Positions 46,110 through 55,594 are shown, counted from the first letter of the stretch. The stretch is DNA of 64,000 bases from Planococcus salinus (GCF_003719725.1 NZ_RIAX01000006.1:1-64000); one strand, 5' to 3'. Notes: generated by a model not told the origin, from the letters alone. Numbers and translations are program-made.

Positions 46110-46778
46110 CTACCGTTTGTCAGCTTTTGTCGTCAGGAAATCTCCTATAAACTGAATCGCGAATACAATCACGAGAATAAGAATTGTTGCCATTAAAGTT
46201 ACATCTTCCCGGCTGCGTTGGAAACCATCAAGGAACGCCAATGTTCCGAGACCCCCGGCCCCGATGATTCCAGCCATCGCCGTATAGCCGACAAGCGCGA
46301 TGGCCGTCACGGTAATACCGGAAATCAGCGCCGGTTTCGACTCCGGTAGCAATACTTTCAAAATAATTGTTTTTGTTGTGGCTCCCATCGAACGGGCTGC
46401 CTCAATGACGCCTTTGTCGATTTCCTTCAAGGCGATCAGCACCATTCGTGCATAGAACGGTGCCGCACCGATGATCAAAGCCGGCAAAGCCGCATTCGGT
46501 CCACGGATCGTACCAATTAAAAACTTTGTAAACGGAATCAGCAAAATGATCAGGATGATGAAAGGGATCGAACGGAAAATGTTCACGAATGCGCCCGTCA
46601 GCCAATTGACGACTTTGTTGGCCCATAATTGCCGGGGAGCCGTCAGAAACAGAATGATTCCAAGGACCAGACCGATCACAAAGGTGAACAATGTCGACAT
46701 GGCTGTCATGTACAAGGTCTCTACAGTCGCTTCCCACATGCTGTCCCAATCGACGTTTGGAAATAATGACTCAAGCAT
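46110..46778 (-). CDS. metI: Methionine ABC transporter permease MetI
   Basis: The 222-residue permease has five helices and the MetN-docking EAA-type loop EAARSMGATTKTIILKVLLP near residue 135, followed by AMAGIIGAGGLG. It forms the channel dimer of the methionine importer. The start overlaps the metN end by 8 nt. Confidence 0.95.
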   Translation of the reverse strand: MLESLFPNVDWDSMWEATVETLYMTAMSTLFTFVIGLVLGIILFLTAPRQLWANKVVNWLTGAFVNIFRSIPFIILIILLIPFTKFLIGTIRGPNAALPALIIGAAPFYARMVLIALKEIDKGVIEAARSMGATTKTIILKVLLPESKPALISGITVTAIALVGYTAMAGIIGAGGLGTLAFLDGFQRSREDVTLMATILILVIVFAIQFIGDFLTTKADKR

Positions 46779-47796
46779 TTGCCATCACCTCCGTCTGCAC
46801 ATTCTCAACTTCGAGAAACTGTATGGCGCCGGCAATCTGTTCCGGCTCTCCTTTGATTTGCAAGATCAACGTTCCATAGGCCCCACGTTGCGTATGAGCG
46901 ATATCACCTTGGACAATGTTCACTTCGACCGGAAAATTGCGGATCAATTTCGTCAGAATCGGTTGCTCTGCCTGGTCTCCGATAAAGATCAATTTGACCA
47001 GTTCGCCGGTTGGATACAATTCCCGGAGATGTTTGATCGTTTCGTGTGAGTCTTCTTTTTCAGTCACTTGAGCAACAAAGCGTTTTGTAATTTCTTCTTT
47101 CGGTGATTGAAAAACTTCCAGCACGTCACCGAGTTCCACTACTTTACCGCCTTCCATTACGGCCACACGGTGGCAGATTTTCCGGATGACATGCATTTCA
47201 TGTGTAATCAGGACAATCGTCAAGCCAAGGCGCTTATTGATATCGACCAGCAAGTCCAGGATGGCGTCCGTTGTTTCCGGGTCCAAAGCAGATGTGGCTT
47301 CGTCGCAAAGCAGTACTTCCGGCTCGTTGGCAAGCGCCCGGGCGATACCCACACGTTGCTTTTGACCGCCCGACAGCTGCGATGGATATGCATTTTCACG
47401 GCCTGTCAAACCGACCAGTTCCACCAGTTCCGACACCCGCGCTTGCCGTTTCTGTTTGGGTACGCCTGCAATTTCAAGCGGAAATTCAATATTTTCTTTC
47501 ACTGTGCGGGACCATAACAGATTAAAATGCTGGAAAATCATACTGACTTTCTGACGCGCTTTCCGGAGCTCCAAACCTTTGCTGTCCGTAATATTTTGTT
47601 TGTTGATCTGGACTGTGCCGGAAGTGGGTTGTTCCAATCCATTCAATAAACGGATCAAAGTACTTTTCCCCGCTCCACTGTAGCCGATAATGCCGAAAAT
47701 TTCACCGGTCGCTATCGATAAGTTAACATGGTCGACGGCTGTTAATGAACCTTTGCCGGTATCAAATATCTTCGTCAGTTGCTTTAGCTCAATCAT
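46771..47796 (-). CDS. metN: Methionine ABC transporter ATPase MetN
   Basis: The 341-residue ATPase has Walker A GYSGAGKST near residue 38, the signature LSGGQKQRVGIARAL near 140 and Walker B LLCDEATSALD near 162. A C-terminal NIL (ACT-like) domain from about residue 265 binds methionine and inhibits transport when it is plentiful. The 5' end lies directly after the S-box terminator. Confidence 0.95.
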   Translation of the reverse strand: MIELKQLTKIFDTGKGSLTAVDHVNLSIATGEIFGIIGYSGAGKSTLIRLLNGLEQPTSGTVQINKQNITDSKGLELRKARQKVSMIFQHFNLLWSRTVKENIEFPLEIAGVPKQKRQARVSELVELVGLTGRENAYPSQLSGGQKQRVGIARALANEPEVLLCDEATSALDPETTDAILDLLVDINKRLGLTIVLITHEMHVIRKICHRVAVMEGGKVVELGDVLEVFQSPKEEITKRFVAQVTEKEDSHETIKHLRELYPTGELVKLIFIGDQAEQPILTKLIRNFPVEVNIVQGDIAHTQRGAYGTLILQIKGEPEQIAGAIQFLEVENVQTEVMANA

Positions 47797-47819
47797 TCGC
47801 TTACACTCCTACTTCAAAA

Positions 47820-47857
47820 TAAAAAACCCTTCTGCATGAATGTGAGCAGAAGGGTTA
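47820..47857 (-). terminator. S-box-controlled terminator before metN
   Basis: On the minus strand AACCCTTCTGC (47846-47856) pairs with GCAGAAGGGTT (47825-47835), then T6. It is the expression platform of the SAM-I riboswitch. Confidence 0.88.
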
Positions 47858-47879
47858 CGTCTCGTATACGAAAACCAAT

Positions 47880-47984
47880 CTCTCATCTTCCAAAGCTTTC
47901 GCTTTGTGTGAATTGGCACCATTTCATTTTCATGACGGTTGCCGGGCTTCGTCGGGCACTTCCCTCCACCTCTCTCAATAAGAG
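47880..47984 (-). ncRNA. SAM-I riboswitch (S box)
   Basis: On the minus strand the S-box core is present: CTTATTGAGAGAGGTGGAGG, then GAAGTGCCCGACGAAGCCCG and GCAACC, followed by a variable P3/P4 and closing GATGAGAG. High S-adenosylmethionine should stabilise the aptamer, allow the terminator and shut off methionine import. Confidence 0.95.
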
Positions 47985-48036
47985 TTTATGATATACAGTT
48001 GTTGTACAGAGCTATAATTTATCATGGCTGAGTATG

Positions 48037-48345
48037 TCAGTCAACTGATTTTAACTTTTTATATAAATAAGGAACCGACTGAAAAGCGTAGATCTTTTCT
48101 TTTAGTTTGCCGTTTTCTGTAATCAGCAGACACGGCACGCTTTCCACTTCGTACAACCCTGCAATTTCCTGTACGTAATTCAAATTGGCTTTTCCAATCG
48201 GAAGATCCGGCACCAGCTCTTTTACCACTCCCATCATTTTAGAAGCGACTTGGCACGTTCCGCACATGGGCGTGTATAGATAGTAAGCTGTGGCTTTGTT
48301 GATGTTCTTTTCTTTTATCCAATCTTTATGTGTCCATTCATTCAT
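48037..48345 (-). CDS. yusE: Thioredoxin-like protein YusE
   Basis: The 102-residue thioredoxin-fold protein has the redox motif CGTC in YLYTPMCGTCQVASKMM near residue 25 and the cis-proline VESVPCLLI near 70. It is presumably a cytoplasmic dithiol reductant. The start (NEWTHKDWIKE) follows GAGGGATG. It lies just after yusF, probably co-transcribed. Confidence 0.88.
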   Translation of the reverse strand: MNEWTHKDWIKEKNINKATAYYLYTPMCGTCQVASKMMGVVKELVPDLPIGKANLNYVQEIAGLYEVESVPCLLITENGKLKEKIYAFQSVPYLYKKLKSVD

Positions 48346-48349
48346 GGTT

Positions 48350-48688
48350 TCATCCCTCGGTTACAATCTTATTGACCCGGACATTGGCAGCGATGAGCAC
48401 ATCGATTAATATCCGGATCGGTGTCGCGGCGATTTCCTTGTAATTGCGGTTGACATAGAAATGCCGGGCTTCGGGGAATTCCCGTTTCACCAGTTTCCGC
48501 AGTTGTTCTCCTGATTTATCAGCATCCACGAGAATGATGATGTCCAGCCCTTCATAAGGCAGCAGCAATTCTTCAAGCCTGGTGGCGCTCACTGTACCAT
48601 TTGTGCAGATAATGGTTACGGGTTCTGCAATAAGAGGAGCAATCCTGCTTTTATCTGAAATTCCTTCGACCACAATCACTTTTTCCAT
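48350..48688 (-). CDS. yusF: Toprim-domain protein YusF
   Basis: The 112-residue protein is a stand-alone Toprim domain: VIVVEGISDKSRI carries the conserved glutamate near residue 8, and IIILVDADKSGEQLRKLV the DxD near residue 54. Toprim domains bind Mg2+ in nucleic-acid cleavage or synthesis; small ones such as RNase M5 process RNA, but the role of YusF is unknown. GGGGTGTTG precedes the ATG. yusE follows directly. Confidence 0.88.
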   Translation of the reverse strand: MEKVIVVEGISDKSRIAPLIAEPVTIICTNGTVSATRLEELLLPYEGLDIIILVDADKSGEQLRKLVKREFPEARHFYVNRNYKEIAATPIRILIDVLIAANVRVNKIVTEG

Positions 48689-48716
48689 GAGTCAACACCC
48701 CGTCGAGTTTTATAAA

Positions 48717-48840
48717 GAAAAGCGTAAGCGCCCGTGTAGCCCTGACAAGCGCTGGAAGCCTTGCCGGTAATGGCGTTCTTTGCCATTGACGGAAAGGCTG
48801 AAGCGACTCGAGGGGCTGGGTGCTGGAGTCTGGACATTAA
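48717..48840. repeat. Palindromic intergenic element
   Basis: This GC-rich stretch folds as a large imperfect hairpin: outer arms near AGCGCCCGTGTAGCCC and GGGGCTGGGTGCT, and inner arms AGCCTTGCCGGTAATGG and CCATTGACGGAAAGGCT. It codes for nothing obvious. I recall similar AAGCGCC...GGCGCT intergenic repeats in Planococcaceae and relatives, but cannot check. No second full copy is in this window. Confidence 0.55.
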
Positions 48841-48950
48841 GTAAAGCTTGGCATCTTTTCATTTCGGTACAGTAATCACTCTTCTATGATAGAAGGAAAC
48901 CGGCGTTTACTGCAAGACATTCGGCTTGCTGTACAACCGAACCGTCTATC

Positions 48951-48980
48951 AAAAAAAGCGCCAGAAATCCGGCGCTTTTC
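48951..48980 (-). terminator. Terminator after gcvH
   Basis: AAAGCGCC (48955-48962) pairs with GGCGCTTT (48971-48978), with A7 on the left giving T7 on the minus strand. Confidence 0.85.
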
Positions 48981-48985
48981 ATGAC

Positions 48986-49366
48986 TTATTCGTTAATCAT
49001 TTCCTTGTATTGTTCCGCTGTCATCAATTCGCCGACTTCTTCTTCCGACGGTGATTCGATTACGACCATCCAGGCTTTTTCATAAGGGGATTCATTGACA
49101 AATTCAGGGCTGTCTTCCAGCTCTGTGTTGACTTCCACTACCTTACCGCTCACAGGCGCATAAAGCTCTGACACGGTTTTAACAGATTCAACGCTGCCGA
49201 ACGGTTCATCTTTTTTCAACTCGTCTCCAACTTGTGGAAGCTCAACAAAAACAATATCTCCCAGTTCCGCCTGCGCGAAATGTGTGATGCCGACACGCGT
49301 AGTGCCGCCTTCCACTTTTACCCATTCGTGTTCTTTTGAATAACGAAGTTCTTCTGGTGTGCTCAT
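48986..49366 (-). CDS. gcvH: Glycine cleavage system H protein
   Basis: The 126-residue carrier has the lipoyl-lysine in [20 protein letters not shown] near residue 63. H protein shuttles the aminomethyl group between the P, T and L proteins, and in Bacillus also serves as the hub for lipoate transfer. The other gcv genes are not here. LipA, encoded at 29.4 kb, makes its cofactor. GGAGGCG lies before the ATG. Confidence 0.97.
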   Translation of the reverse strand: MSTPEELRYSKEHEWVKVEGGTTRVGITHFAQAELGDIVFVELPQVGDELKKDEPFGSVESVKTVSELYAPVSGKVVEVNTELEDSPEFVNESPYEKAWMVVIESPSEEEVGELMTAEQYKEMINE

Positions 49367-49444
49367 CCAAACGCCTCCAAAATATGTAGTATGCTCAATC
49401 TCAGTTTGACATAACCCTTTGCAAAAGACAAGATGCCGAGGCGT

Positions 49445-49798
49445 TTACAGCCAAGTATTTTCGTAGTCGGCTTCCTTGAATCCGACAGTCACTTTTTCGC
49501 CATCAAAAGCGATCGGACGCTTGATCAGCATGCCATCTGATGACAATAGCTCCAACTTCTCCTCATCGGTCATTTCCGGCAACTTGTCTTTCAAACCCAG
49601 TTCCCGGTATTTCATGCCGCTCGTATTAAAAAACTTTTTCAGTTCCAAGCCGCTGGTCTGATGAATCTTTTTCAACTCTGTTTTCGATGGTGGATTTTCA
49701 GCGATGTGCACTTCGTTAAATGCAACGCCGTTTTCCTCCAGCCATTTTTTCGCTTTTCGGCAAGTGCCGCATTTCGGGTATGCATAATATGTAATCAT
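49445..49798 (-). CDS. yusI: ArsC/Spx-family protein YusI
   Basis: The 117-residue protein has the redox CxxC in YYAYPKCGTCRKAKKWLEEN near residue 10 and the ArsC-type tail LIKRPIAFDGEKVTVGF near 92. It may be a thiol reductase or Spx-like protein; arsenate reduction is unproven. The ATG at 49798 has GAGGAGG upstream; the same frame runs open further left-to-right on the minus strand to 49954 without a ribosome site. Confidence 0.9.
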   Translation of the reverse strand: MITYYAYPKCGTCRKAKKWLEENGVAFNEVHIAENPPSKTELKKIHQTSGLELKKFFNTSGMKYRELGLKDKLPEMTDEEKLELLSSDGMLIKRPIAFDGEKVTVGFKEADYENTWL

Positions 49799-50040
49799 TT
49801 TATCAACCTCCTCGTACTTCAGCTTATCAAAAGCGTCGTCCCGGGTCGATGTTTCAAAGTGAATATGCAAGTTTTCTTCTGCTGCATGAATCAGTTTTCC
49901 GTTCGCCGGAAGATGTTCCAGCTTGTGAATTGCGGTTATGCACGCTGGTTGCAATTAATGTGCGCTCAGCATTTTTTCACACTTTCCTCGAAAATGGTCA
50001 ACCAATCGCTCAGCGCTTCCCTCGTCTGCTCAACGGTCAT
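49799..50040 (-). other. Unexplained stretch between fadE terminator and yusI
   Basis: On the minus strand a 24-codon frame (TVEQTREALSDWLTIFEESV...) opens at 50040 straight after the fadE terminator T-run, and a 52-codon frame (from 49954) runs into yusI. Both look protein-like in composition but lack ribosome sites, and they are in different frames. This could be a decayed small gene. Evidence is thin. Confidence 0.3.
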
Positions 50041-50041
50041 A

Positions 50042-50078
50042 AAAAAAGCGCCACAGCACAATGCACTGTGGCGTCTTT
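50042..50078 (-). terminator. Terminator after fad operon
   Basis: CGCCACAG (50049-50056) pairs with CTGTGGCG (50066-50073), with A7 at its left, giving T7 on the minus strand. Confidence 0.88.
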
Positions 50079-50083
50079 TCAGA

Positions 50084-51865
50084 TCAGACGATATATTTTT
50101 CCGCTTCAATCAGCTTGACTGCCGCTTGACGCTTTTTATCAATAACGTTGTAAGGAGTTGAACGCGTCAGCTTCCGCAGAGCAGAAAGCATCATGCGCTG
50201 GTTGTCGCCTTCGACTGCTGCCAGCAGCGTTTCTTTGGCATCCCGTTCGATGGCATCAAAAGCTTCCTGGCAGTAAATCTGCGTATACAGAAGTTTTTGC
50301 TTTGCTTTTTCTTCTCCTGAAGCTTCAATCGCTTTTTGCGTACGCAGGACGACGGATTCCATCGCGAAAACGTTGCTGATGATATCCGCAACATTGACGA
50401 GCACTTCCTGCTCGGTTTCAAGCTTTTTGCCGTAGCGCTGAGCTGCAAGCCCTGCTGCCAGCAAAGCAATTTTCTTGGCGTTTTTCACCAGATATTTCTC
50501 TTGCTCCAACGCTTCTGTGCCAACTTCTTCCGGCATCATCATCAGAAGCTCTTCCTGCAGTTTTTCAGCATGCTGCAACAGCGGAAGTTCACCTTTCATG
50601 GCTTTCCGAAGCAATGTGCCAGGAACCAGCAAACGGTTGATTTCGTTGGTTCCTTCAAAGATACGGTTGATGCGCGAGTCGCGGTAAATGCGCTCGATTT
50701 CATATTCCTGCATAAAACCGTAGCCACCATGCAATTGAACCCCTTCATCAACAATGTAATCCAGCGTTTCTGTACCGAAGAACTTGTTCATGGAACACTC
50801 AATCGCAAACTCGGCAATCGAGTCGGCCACCAATTTTCCGTTGGCATGTTCTTCCTCTGTAAATCCGCTCATGCGATCTTCAAAAAGTCCGACCGTACGG
50901 TACACGGAACTTTCCACCGCATACAGACGGGAAGCCATGGAAGCCAACTTTTCACGTGTCAGATTAAACGATGAAATAGGTGTCTTGAACTGCTGGCGCT
51001 GGTTTGTGTAAGGGATGGTCAATTCCAGTGCTCGTTTTGAACCGCCGATTGTGCCCACGCCCAATTTGTAACGGCCGATGTTCAGGATGTTGAACGCGAT
51101 AATGTGTCCGCGCCCTGCTTCTCCCAGCAGGTTCTCCACCGGCACTTTGGCATCTTCCAGGATCAATGTGCGAGTGGAAGAAGACTTGATGCCCATCTTT
51201 TTCTCTTCAGGACCAACGGATACACCGTCAAATTCACGTTCTACGATAAATGCAGAGAATTGCTCGCCATCGATTTTCGCATATACCACAAATACATCCG
51301 CAAAGCCGGCATTGGTAATCCATTGCTTTTCACCGTTCAGGACATAATGAGTTCCCTCTTCGTTCAGTTTCGCTGTAGTTTTGGCTCCAAGTGCATCAGA
51401 CCCTGAGCTTGGCTCAGTTAATGCATAGGCTGCAATTTTTTCACCTGTCGCCAGAACCGGCAGGTATTTCTGTTTCTGATCTTCGTTGCCGAATAAGACG
51501 ATCGGCAATGAACCGATTCCTACATGGGCACCGTGAGTGATGGAGAATCCACCTGCAACTGACATCTTCTCAGCAATCAAAGCGGACGCAATTTTATCCA
51601 GCCCCAAGCCGCCATATTGTTCAGGAACATCAGCTCCCAATAACCCAAGCTCACCCGCAGATTTCAATAAACGGACAGAATGGTCGAATTCATGGTTTTC
51701 CAATTTCTCTACAACCGGCAGCACTTCCGTGTGCACAAATTCCTCTGTCGTTTTGGCAATCATTTTATGCTCTTCCGTAAAATCTTCGGGCGTGAAAACG
51801 CGGGACAAATCCGCCTCTTCGATTAAAAAACCTCCACCTTTGATCAATGTTTTTTCTTCTGCCAT
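50084..51865 (-). CDS. fadE: Acyl-CoA dehydrogenase FadE
   Basis: The 593-residue flavoenzyme introduces the first double bond in beta-oxidation. The FAD/substrate motifs are YALTEPSSGSDALGAKT near residue 150 and RINRIFEGTNEINRLLVPG near 395. About 200 extra C-terminal residues after the standard fold resemble the long FadE/YusJ type. AGGAGG precedes the ATG. It is the last gene of fadN-fadA-fadE, 116 nt after fadA, with a palindromic repeat in the gap. Confidence 0.95.
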   Translation of the reverse strand: MAEEKTLIKGGGFLIEEADLSRVFTPEDFTEEHKMIAKTTEEFVHTEVLPVVEKLENHEFDHSVRLLKSAGELGLLGADVPEQYGGLGLDKIASALIAEKMSVAGGFSITHGAHVGIGSLPIVLFGNEDQKQKYLPVLATGEKIAAYALTEPSSGSDALGAKTTAKLNEEGTHYVLNGEKQWITNAGFADVFVVYAKIDGEQFSAFIVEREFDGVSVGPEEKKMGIKSSSTRTLILEDAKVPVENLLGEAGRGHIIAFNILNIGRYKLGVGTIGGSKRALELTIPYTNQRQQFKTPISSFNLTREKLASMASRLYAVESSVYRTVGLFEDRMSGFTEEEHANGKLVADSIAEFAIECSMNKFFGTETLDYIVDEGVQLHGGYGFMQEYEIERIYRDSRINRIFEGTNEINRLLVPGTLLRKAMKGELPLLQHAEKLQEELLMMMPEEVGTEALEQEKYLVKNAKKIALLAAGLAAQRYGKKLETEQEVLVNVADIISNVFAMESVVLRTQKAIEASGEEKAKQKLLYTQIYCQEAFDAIERDAKETLLAAVEGDNQRMMLSALRKLTRSTPYNVIDKKRQAAVKLIEAEKYIV

Positions 51866-51916
51866 TTTAATTTCCTCCTATTTTTTCGCTGCATTTTTCA
51901 ATTAAAGAGAGAAGAA

Positions 51917-51959
51917 ATGATATGGAGCAAAACAGCGAAGCTGTTTGGCGGAATATCAT
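51917..51959. repeat. Short palindromic repeat, copy A
   Basis: ATGATAT...ATATCAT ends enclose GGAGCAAAACAGCG and a matching CTGTTT arm. The 19-bp GATATGGAGCAAAACAGCG and the right end CGGAATATC recur at 55893-55962. It lies in the fadA-fadE gap and would form a hairpin in the transcript. Confidence 0.6.
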
Positions 51960-51981
51960 TGTTCAAATTCAGCTCATATTT

Positions 51982-53157
51982 TTACAGCATTTCAAAGACG
52001 CCTGCTGCGCCCATTCCGCCGCCTATGCACATCGTGACGACGCCGAACTGTTTTCCTTGGCGCTTCAGCTCACTCATCATCTTCAATGTCAAAATGGATC
52101 CAGTGGCACCGAGTGGATGACCCAATGCGATGGCACCGCCGTTCAAATTCACTTTATCGATATCCAACCCAAGTTCCCGGATAACTCCCAGTGACTGGGA
52201 AGCAAACGCTTCGTTCAATTCCCAGACGTCGATGTCATTGATTTCCAATCCGGCGAGTTTCAGGGCTTTCGGAATGGCGACTACCGGGCCAATGCCCATC
52301 ACTTCAGGAGGCACGCCGCCAGTAGCGAATGAACGGAATTTCGCAATTGGCTTCAAGCCAAGCGACTCCGCTTTTTCGCGGTCCATCACCAGCAATGCAC
52401 CGGCACCGTCCGATGTCTGTGAAGAGTTCCCGGCTGTAACCGTTCCTCTTGCTGAAAACGCCGAACGCAATTTGTTCAGTGTCTGGATGGTAGTGCCGTG
52501 ACGAACTCCTTCATCCTTCTCAAACATAAACGTTTTTTCCTGGTACTTATTGTTGTCATCGACAAAACGTTTGGTCACTTCAACCGGTACAATTTCTTCA
52601 TCGAAATGTCCGGCTTCAATGGCTGCCGCCGCTTTTTCATGGGAACGGACGGAAAATGCGTCCTGGTCTTCACGACTGACGCCGTATTGTGTCGCCACTT
52701 GTTCGGCTGTATGGCCCATACTCATATAATATTGAGGAGCTGTTTCTGCCAATTTCGCATTAGGACGCAGTACATTGCCCATCATTGGAACCATGCTCAT
52801 CGATTCCACGCCGCCGGCAATGATGGCTTCTGCATGTCCAACCATGATCCGCTCTGCTGCAAATGCAATGGATTGCAGACCTGAAGAGCAAAAACGGTTG
52901 ATGGTGACGGCAGGCGTTGTATCCGGCAATCCGGCCAGTGCGCCGATATTACGGGCAATATTCATCCCCTGTTCCGCTTCAGGCATTGCACATCCCATGA
53001 TCAAATCATCGATCGGACCATCATAACCGCCCGCACGTTTTAATGCTTCCCTGACTACCAGTGCTCCAAAATCATCCGGCCGCACTGTGGCAAGAGAACC
53101 TTTTTTCGCTTTTCCGACCGGAGTCCGAGCCCCGGCCACGATTACTGCTTCGCGCAT
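51982..53157 (-). CDS. fadA: Acetyl-CoA acyltransferase (thiolase) FadA
   Basis: The 391-residue thiolase has the nucleophilic cysteine in NRFCSSGLQSI near residue 88, GGVESMS near 118, NEAFASQ near 312, GGAIALGHPLGATG near 340 and the second cysteine in VTMCIGGGMGAAGVFE near 377. It cleaves 3-ketoacyl-CoA in the last step of beta-oxidation. GGGAGG precedes the ATG. It is the second gene of the fad operon. Confidence 0.96.
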   Translation of the reverse strand: MREAVIVAGARTPVGKAKKGSLATVRPDDFGALVVREALKRAGGYDGPIDDLIMGCAMPEAEQGMNIARNIGALAGLPDTTPAVTINRFCSSGLQSIAFAAERIMVGHAEAIIAGGVESMSMVPMMGNVLRPNAKLAETAPQYYMSMGHTAEQVATQYGVSREDQDAFSVRSHEKAAAAIEAGHFDEEIVPVEVTKRFVDDNNKYQEKTFMFEKDEGVRHGTTIQTLNKLRSAFSARGTVTAGNSSQTSDGAGALLVMDREKAESLGLKPIAKFRSFATGGVPPEVMGIGPVVAIPKALKLAGLEINDIDVWELNEAFASQSLGVIRELGLDIDKVNLNGGAIALGHPLGATGSILTLKMMSELKRQGKQFGVVTMCIGGGMGAAGVFEML

Positions 53158-53185
53158 AGTTGTTTCCTCCCTTTTTCTCCAGCGA

Positions 53186-55570
53186 TTAGTTGCGTAACGG
53201 TTTTCCTTTAATCAGCATATGCTGCATGCGCTGCTGTGTTTTCGGTTCCGCCACTAAACTCAGGAATGCTTCCCGCTCCAAGTCGAGCAGATATTGCTCA
53301 TCCACTTCTGTGCCGTATGGAACTTTTCCGCCGGCTATGACAAACGCCAATTTTTTGGCAAGCTTTAAATCGTATTCACTGATGTATCCCGATAAGAACA
53401 TACCTTCCGCTCCCAGCAATAAAGTAGCGTATCCGGGTTCGCCGGTGACCGGCACTTTTTCACGCAACGGCGCCTGGTAGCCATTTTCATACAATGCCAG
53501 AGCCGCCTGTTTTGCGTCATAGATCAAATGATCGCTGTTGACACTGATGCCATCCACAAAGCTGAGGAAATTGTTTTCTCTCGCTTCTTCTGCAGAAGTT
53601 GACACTTTTGCCATCGCAATCGATTCGAACACTTTGTTCGCTATGTTCTGGTAATCGACCGTGACACCGTTCGGCAGACCTTTCAAGTGTTTGATGTACA
53701 ATTCCTTGTTTCCGCCACCGCCGGGAACCAGGCCGACGCCGGCTTCCACCAAGCCCATATACGTTTCCATCGAAGCCTGGATGTGTGCTGCAGGAAGTGC
53801 CACTTCCGCACCGCCGCCGAGTGACATGCCAAATGGCGCTGCTACCACAGGTTTCGTGCTGTATTTAATCTTCATCATGGCATTTTGGAAAGTTTTGACC
53901 GTGAAATCCAGTTCAAAAATATTATCGTCCTGAGCTTCCATCAAAATCATGCCGAGGTTGGCGCCTACACAGAAGTTCTTGCCCTGGTTTCCAATCACAA
54001 GCCCTTTGAAGTTTTTTTCCACTTCGTCGACGGCAAAATTGATCATCTGTAAAATATCCAACCCGATGGCATTTGATTGTGAATGGAATTCAAGCAATGC
54101 AATACCATCACCGAGGTCGATCAAACTGGCGCCAGAATTTGATTTGATGACGCCATGCTTTTTCTTATAGCGCTTCAAATCAATCACTTTTTCATTGACC
54201 GGCACCGACTGATAGTCCGATCCGTCAAAAAACAGCAAATCGCCGTCTTGTTCTTTATAGAAGCTTTCGTGTCCTGCATCCAAAAGACGCTGGACAAAAG
54301 CCGGAATTTCCTGTCCGTCCTGTTTCATTTTCTCCACTGATTTTTGGACACCAATCGCATCCCATGTTTCGAATGGGCCGTAGTTCCATCCAAAGCCCCA
54401 TTTCATCGCATTGTCGATTGCCACGATGTCGTCGGCAATTTCCCCGTTCAGCTCCGCTGAATAACGCATGACTGGAGAAAGGATATTCCACAGCAATTCC
54501 CCCGTCCGGTCGTCTGCATATACCAATGTTTTCATTTTAGAAGCAAATCCTTTTTGCTGTTTCGCCTGTTCCTGTGAAGGCGTTTTCAACTTGCCGGCAG
54601 GGCGGTATTCCAGCGTCTCCGGATCCAATTCCAGAATTTCCTTGTCTTTCTTCAAAAAGAATCCTTGGCCGCTTTTTGCACCCAACCAGCCATTTTCAAT
54701 CATTTTCTCCATGAATGACGGAGCTTCGAAGACTTTTTGTTCTTCGCCGGAAGTTTGGTCATAGACATTTTTCGCCACGTGCATGAACGTATCAAGGCCC
54801 ACTACATCCAACGTGCGGAATGTCGCTGATTTTGGCCGGCCAATCAGCGGTCCGGTTACCGAATCCACTTCACCAATGGAGTACCCGCGATTCTGCATTT
54901 CCCGAAGCGTCACCAATAATCCATAAGTTCCAATCCGGTTGGCAATGAAGTTCGGCGTATCTTTCGCGATTACGACACCTTTGCCAAGACGGTCTTCTCC
55001 GAATTCCGACATAAAGTCAACCACTTCAGGCGCTGTTGTATTCGCCGGAATCACTTCAAGCAATTTCAAATAGCGCGGCGGATTGAAGAAATGTGTACCG
55101 AGAAAATGCTTTTGAAAGTCTTCAGAACGTCCTTCAGCCATTGCGTTGATGCTGATTCCCGAAGTATTGGAAGAAATGATGGTCCCCGGTTTTCTGACTC
55201 CATCTATTTTTTCATAAAGCGATTTTTTGATATCCAGATTTTCAACGATGACTTCAATGATCCAATCCACTTCGCTCAGCTGTTCCAGATCATCTTCCAG
55301 GTTGCCTGGTGTAATCAGCTGCAGGTTTTTTTTCGAAGTCAGCGGTGCCGGCTTTTGTTTGAGCAATTTTTGCACGGAGCCGGAGGCAATCCGGTTACGG
55401 ACAGCTTTGTCTTCGAGCGACAAACCTTTTGCCTGTTCTTCTTTCGATAATTCACGCGGAACGATATCAAGCAACAGCACCGGAATGCCGATGTTTGCAA
55501 GGTGTGCCGCAATCCCCGATCCCATGACACCTGAGCCGAGCACCGCTGCTTTTTTTATTTGGTATGGCAT
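53186..55570 (-). CDS. fadN: 3-hydroxyacyl-CoA dehydrogenase/enoyl-CoA hydratase FadN
   Basis: The 794-residue bifunctional enzyme carries out hydration and NAD-dependent dehydrogenation in beta-oxidation. The dehydrogenase half comes first (AAVLGSGVMGSGIAAHLANIG near residue 7) and the hydratase half last (MSLGGGAEVALPAA near 610), the reverse of E. coli FadB and typical of B. subtilis FadN (YusL). The start at 55570 has GGAGG 8 nt upstream; longer frames enter the FadR operator. It is the first gene of the operon. Confidence 0.95.
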   Translation of the reverse strand: MPYQIKKAAVLGSGVMGSGIAAHLANIGIPVLLLDIVPRELSKEEQAKGLSLEDKAVRNRIASGSVQKLLKQKPAPLTSKKNLQLITPGNLEDDLEQLSEVDWIIEVIVENLDIKKSLYEKIDGVRKPGTIISSNTSGISINAMAEGRSEDFQKHFLGTHFFNPPRYLKLLEVIPANTTAPEVVDFMSEFGEDRLGKGVVIAKDTPNFIANRIGTYGLLVTLREMQNRGYSIGEVDSVTGPLIGRPKSATFRTLDVVGLDTFMHVAKNVYDQTSGEEQKVFEAPSFMEKMIENGWLGAKSGQGFFLKKDKEILELDPETLEYRPAGKLKTPSQEQAKQQKGFASKMKTLVYADDRTGELLWNILSPVMRYSAELNGEIADDIVAIDNAMKWGFGWNYGPFETWDAIGVQKSVEKMKQDGQEIPAFVQRLLDAGHESFYKEQDGDLLFFDGSDYQSVPVNEKVIDLKRYKKKHGVIKSNSGASLIDLGDGIALLEFHSQSNAIGLDILQMINFAVDEVEKNFKGLVIGNQGKNFCVGANLGMILMEAQDDNIFELDFTVKTFQNAMMKIKYSTKPVVAAPFGMSLGGGAEVALPAAHIQASMETYMGLVEAGVGLVPGGGGNKELYIKHLKGLPNGVTVDYQNIANKVFESIAMAKVSTSAEEARENNFLSFVDGISVNSDHLIYDAKQAALALYENGYQAPLREKVPVTGEPGYATLLLGAEGMFLSGYISEYDLKLAKKLAFVIAGGKVPYGTEVDEQYLLDLEREAFLSLVAEPKTQQRMQHMLIKGKPLRN

Positions 55571-55594
55571 GAACAAATCCTCCTTGAATTTTTT

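Noticed and set aside
48690-49445. Glycine riboswitch near gcvH
   Set aside because: No tandem glycine aptamer segments are visible on the minus strand upstream of gcvH.
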